Shown here: positions 61,838-64,000 of the stretch, in pieces | How positions within the stretch are numbered: position 1 is the stretch's first letter | How the letters are laid out: the number at the start of each line of letters is the position of its first letter | From: Flavobacterium sp. | GTDB taxonomy: Bacteria; Bacteroidota; Bacteroidia; Flavobacteriales; Flavobacteriaceae | Reading direction: 5' to 3' | Assembly (NCBI RefSeq): GCF_024642105.1 | Contig: NZ_JAHEBT010000052.1 | Coordinates: forward strand, 248,001-312,000 | Length of the DNA: 64,000 nucleotides | Translations under genes and position numbers: made by a program | Notes under the pieces: generated by a model | Databases searched by the model: none | Told to the model about the DNA's origin: nothing | The model's input: only the letters and a program-made list of their open reading frames with translations

Positions 61838-62242
61838 ATGAACAGAGAACAACTTTTGACCGAACTTACTTTCAAAGCCGTCCGCAGTAGTGGAGCGGGT
61901 GGTCAAAATGTGAACAAAGTTGCTTCAAAAGTCGTTTTAACCTTTGATATCCAAAAATCACAAGCCTTTTCTGAGGAAGAAAAAATTTTAATTTACTCCA
62001 ATTTAGCTTCCCGACTAACCACAGACGGTGTTTTAATTTTACATTGCGACGAAGATCGGAGCCAACTCAAAAACAAGGAAATTGTAATCAAACGATTTTT
62101 GGAACTTATCAAAAAAGGGCTTTTTGTACCCAAAGAAAGAAAAGCAACTAAAGTTCCAAAAGCAGCAATCCGAAAAAGAATAAAAGACAAAAAAAACTTG
62201 GGCGAAATTAAAAAATCCCGTAGAAAACCTGATTTAGATTAA
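61838..62242 (+). CDS. arfB: Ribosome-rescue factor ArfB-like peptidyl-tRNA hydrolase
   Basis: 134 residues. GGQ motif in VRSSGAGGQNVNKVASKVVL, the peptidyl-tRNA hydrolysis signature, and a basic C-terminal tail (KVPKAAIRKRIKDKKNLGEIKKSRRKPDLD) that enters the empty mRNA channel of stalled ribosomes. Length normal. Confidence 0.93.
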   Translation: MNREQLLTELTFKAVRSSGAGGQNVNKVASKVVLTFDIQKSQAFSEEEKILIYSNLASRLTTDGVLILHCDEDRSQLKNKEIVIKRFLELIKKGLFVPKERKATKVPKAAIRKRIKDKKNLGEIKKSRRKPDLD

Positions 62243-62306
62243 TTTTATTGGTCAACACAGATTTCATGGATTTTTTTGAAATTGAAATTGATTTCTGAAA
62301 TTGCCA

Positions 62307-62336
62307 TTGCTATTGAAATTGAATTTTCTATCTTTG
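62307..62336 (+). promoter_or_regulatory. Promoter of the TPP-riboswitch transcript
   Basis: TTG (62307-62309), 19 bases, TATCTTTG (62329-62336), ending ~9 bases before the riboswitch. Confidence 0.85.
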
Positions 62337-62344
62337 CCCCGTCT

Positions 62345-62437
62345 CACGGGGTGCTAGATTCTGAATCAAGTTCAGAATGACAGCTGAGATTATACCCAAT
62401 GAACCTGGGCAGGTAATGCTGCTAAGGGAAAACAGAC
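62345..62437 (+). ncRNA. TPP riboswitch (THI element)
   Basis: Contains the conserved parts in order: ACGGGGTGCTAGATTC, a perfect hairpin ATTCTGAA/TTCAGAAT, CTGAGATTATACCC, then AATGAACCTG, GGCAGGTAATGCTGC and AAGGGA. Binds thiamine diphosphate and lowers expression of the downstream outer-membrane receptor when thiamine is present. Confidence 0.95.
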
Positions 62438-62501
62438 TAAAAACAATTAATGTGCACGTTAATTTTGAAGTCTAGAGTAACCATTTTAATTTTTTAACCA
62501 A

Positions 62502-62541
62502 GAATAATTTACCCCTGTTATTCGTAATCTATTTACGAATG
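62502..62541 (+). promoter_or_regulatory. Expression platform hiding the start codon of the TonB receptor
   Basis: Sequestor stem ATTCGTAA (62520-62527), loop TCTAT, TTACGAAT (62533-62540), whose 3' arm includes the first two bases of the ATG at 62539. A competing stem GAATAA (62502-62507) with TTATTC (62518-62523) would free the start. In Bacteroidetes, where Shine-Dalgarno pairing is little used, covering the start itself is a sensible switch. Confidence 0.6.
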
Positions 62542-64000
62542 AAATTTTTATTATTCAAAACGAGCCATAGACAACTGTTTCTAAGCTCATTTCTATTGTT
62601 CTCTTTGGCATTATTTTCTCAAGAAAAACCAAAAGACACAACGCGAGTAAATCAACTCGACGAAGTATTAGTCTCGGCGATTCGAGTAACTTCCAAAACT
62701 CCTGTTAGTTTTAGCAACCTATCCAAAAAAGAAATTCAAAATCGAAATTTAGGACAAGACATTCCTATTTTAATGAATTACATGCCATCCGTAGTAACTA
62801 CTTCTGATGCTGGAAATGGCGTAGGTTATACCGGAATTCGCGTTCGCGGAAGCGATGCAACTCGTGTTAACGTAACCATTAACGGAATTCCGTACAACGA
62901 TTCAGAAAGTCATGGAACGTATTGGGTGAATATGCCCGATTTTGCTTCGTCGCTTCAAAGTGTGCAATTGCAACGTGGTGTAGGAACTTCAACGAATGGC
63001 GCAGGTGCTTTTGGAGCCAGTTTAAATATGTTAACTGATTCCTATTCAGAGAAAGCATCTGGCGAAATATCCAATTCTTTTGGAAGTTTCAACACCCACA
63101 AACACACGGTGAAATTCAGCACCGGTTTACTCAATAATCATTTTGAAATCGCGGGACGTTTTTCTACATTGGAATCAGATGGCTATATTGACCGCGCGAG
63201 TTCTGACTTAAAATCTTACTTTTTACAAGGAACTTACGTAGGTAAAACTACATTAATCAAAGCTTTGGCTTTTGGAGGAAAAGAAAAAACCTATCAATCT
63301 TGGAACGGAATTGACGGCGAAACCTTGTTAAGCGATAGAACCTTTAATTCGGCGGGGATTTTTACTGACGAATTAGGTCAAACACGTTACTACAATAATG
63401 AAACCGACAATTACCAACAAGATCACTACCAATTGCATTGGAACGAAAAAGTTTCCAATACTTGGAACACCAACCTCGCATTCCATTACACCAAAGGAAA
63501 AGGCTATTATGAGAACTATAAAGAAGAGGCTGATTTTTCGAGCTATGGCCTAACTCCAATTTCAATCAATGGAACCACTATCAATACCACGGATTTAATT
63601 CGTCAAAAATGGTTGGACAATGATTTTTATGGCACTACATTTTCGGCAAATTACAAATCGGATACAATGGATTTCATCTTTGGCGGAAGCTATAACAAAT
63701 ACGAAGGTGACCATTTTGGAAAAGTAATTTGGGCAAGGTACGCTTCACAATCAGAATTAGGCGACCACTATTATGATGACTATGCTTCTAAAACAGACGG
63801 TACCGCTTTCGCGAAAGCCAATTACCAAGTAAATGAAAAATGGAGTCTTTTTGGAGACTTACAAGTTCGAAATGTACACTACAAAGCCAATTCGTATGAA
63901 ACGGGTTTAGTGAATGATAATTTCTCTTTTTTCAATCCAAAAGCAGGGATAAATTACACCATCAACTCTAAAAACAACTTGTACTTTTCGTATGCAAGAG
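62539..64000 (+). CDS. TonB-dependent receptor, probably thiamine uptake (3' end outside window)
   Basis: The open frame from ATG 62539 runs to the window end, 487 residues. Signal peptide (~1-30), a TonB-box-like start (NQLDEVLVSAIRVT), plug (SDAGNGVGYTGIRVRGSDATRVNVTINGIPYNDSESHGTYWVNMPDFA, within ~90-160), then the beginning of the barrel. Placed behind a TPP riboswitch, so it probably imports thiamine or a precursor across the outer membrane. Confidence 0.9.
   Translation, partial: MKFLLFKTSHRQLFLSSFLLFSLALFSQEKPKDTTRVNQLDEVLVSAIRVTSKTPVSFSNLSKKEIQNRNLGQDIPILMNYMPSVVTTSDAGNGVGYTGIRVRGSDATRVNVTINGIPYNDSESHGTYWVNMPDFASSLQSVQLQRGVGTSTNGAGAFGASLNMLTDSYSEKASGEISNSFGSFNTHKHTVKFSTGLLNNHFEIAGRFSTLESDGYIDRASSDLKSYFLQGTYVGKTTLIKALAFGGKEKTYQSWNGIDGETLLSDRTFNSAGIFTDELGQTRYYNNETDNYQQDHYQLHWNEKVSNTWNTNLAFHYTKGKGYYENYKEEADFSSYGLTPISINGTTINTTDLIRQKWLDNDFYGTTFSANYKSDTMDFIFGGSYNKYEGDHFGKVIWARYASQSELGDHYYDDYASKTDGTAFAKANYQVNEKWSLFGDLQVRNVHYKANSYETGLVNDNFSFFNPKAGINYTINSKNNLYFSYAR

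Noticed and set aside
1..64000. CRISPR arrays, insertion sequences, phage or integrase genes
   Set aside because: No regularly spaced repeats, transposase or integrase motifs found on either strand.

Overview
This 64-kb window is chromosomal DNA of a member of the Flavobacteriaceae, most likely Flavobacterium or a close relative. Supporting evidence read from the sequence: A+T-rich DNA; promoters of the Bacteroidetes type (TTG, about 19 bases, TAnnTTTG) in front of rplM, rplU and the thiamine receptor; a gliding-motility lipoprotein (GldD); a type IX secretion sorting domain; TonB-dependent receptors with carboxypeptidase-like N-terminal domains; and flavobacterial families (DUF3078, DUF3109, DUF1761). 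Most of the window is ordinary core genome, tightly packed, with many perfect hairpin terminators.

Layout. 1-5.1 kb: end of polA, a LacI-type regulator, then the translation block rplM-rpsI-rpsB-tsf with structured leaders. 5.1-13.04 kb: an accessory island bounded by two identical copies of the tsf terminator hairpin. It encodes a small HTH protein, a split membrane protein, three double-glycine-leader peptides that each carry a GxxxG motif (class IIb bacteriocin-like), two secreted proteins, an HExxH/beta-barrel protein, an HlyD-type adaptor and a peptidase-containing ABC exporter broken by a frameshift. 13.1-22.8 kb: queuosine-precursor transporter, tag, aat, class Ia ribonucleotide reductase (nrdAB), dCMP deaminase and small membrane proteins. 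23-28 kb: aspartate kinase, then SulP transporter plus beta-carbonic anhydrase. 28-36 kb: a full phosphate regulon on the minus strand (phoB-phoR, phosphate-type porin-pstS-pstC-pstA-pstB-phoU) with a Pho-box-like TTAACA-N5-TTAACA site at the right distance from a -7 element. 36-41 kb: TonB receptor, beta-helix lipoprotein and a very small type IX cargo protein. 41-49 kb: LpxH-like phosphoesterase, glycosyltransferase, LuxE-like protein, DUF3078, dxs/tadA (divergent, apparently both leaderless) and an RNase E/G. 49-57.6 kb: a 30-residue basic ribosomal protein, HU, mutY-ssb-gldD, a metal-binding lipoprotein, DMT transporter, an M16 peptidase pair and rplU-rpmA. 57.6-64 kb: DUF1761, ahcY, a phosphopantetheinyl transferase-pnuC-nicotinamide riboside kinase operon, ArfB, and a TPP riboswitch controlling a TonB receptor that runs off the end.

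The most unusual content is the peptide island. Promoter, palindromic operator and leader-coding DNA are duplicated almost exactly (150 and 152 bp) in front of peptides 1 and 2, which looks like a module for attaching new peptide cores to one secretion signal. Two of the island's membrane genes each carry a one-base frameshift while no core gene in the window does, so the system may be decaying, or expression may depend on frameshifting. Other points worth checking: a TPP riboswitch whose proposed expression platform hides the start codon itself, a dispersed structured repeat with compensating stem changes (two copies), an attenuator-like terminator between pstS and pstC, an acidic repeat insert in PstC, and the absence of gldE between ssb and gldD.
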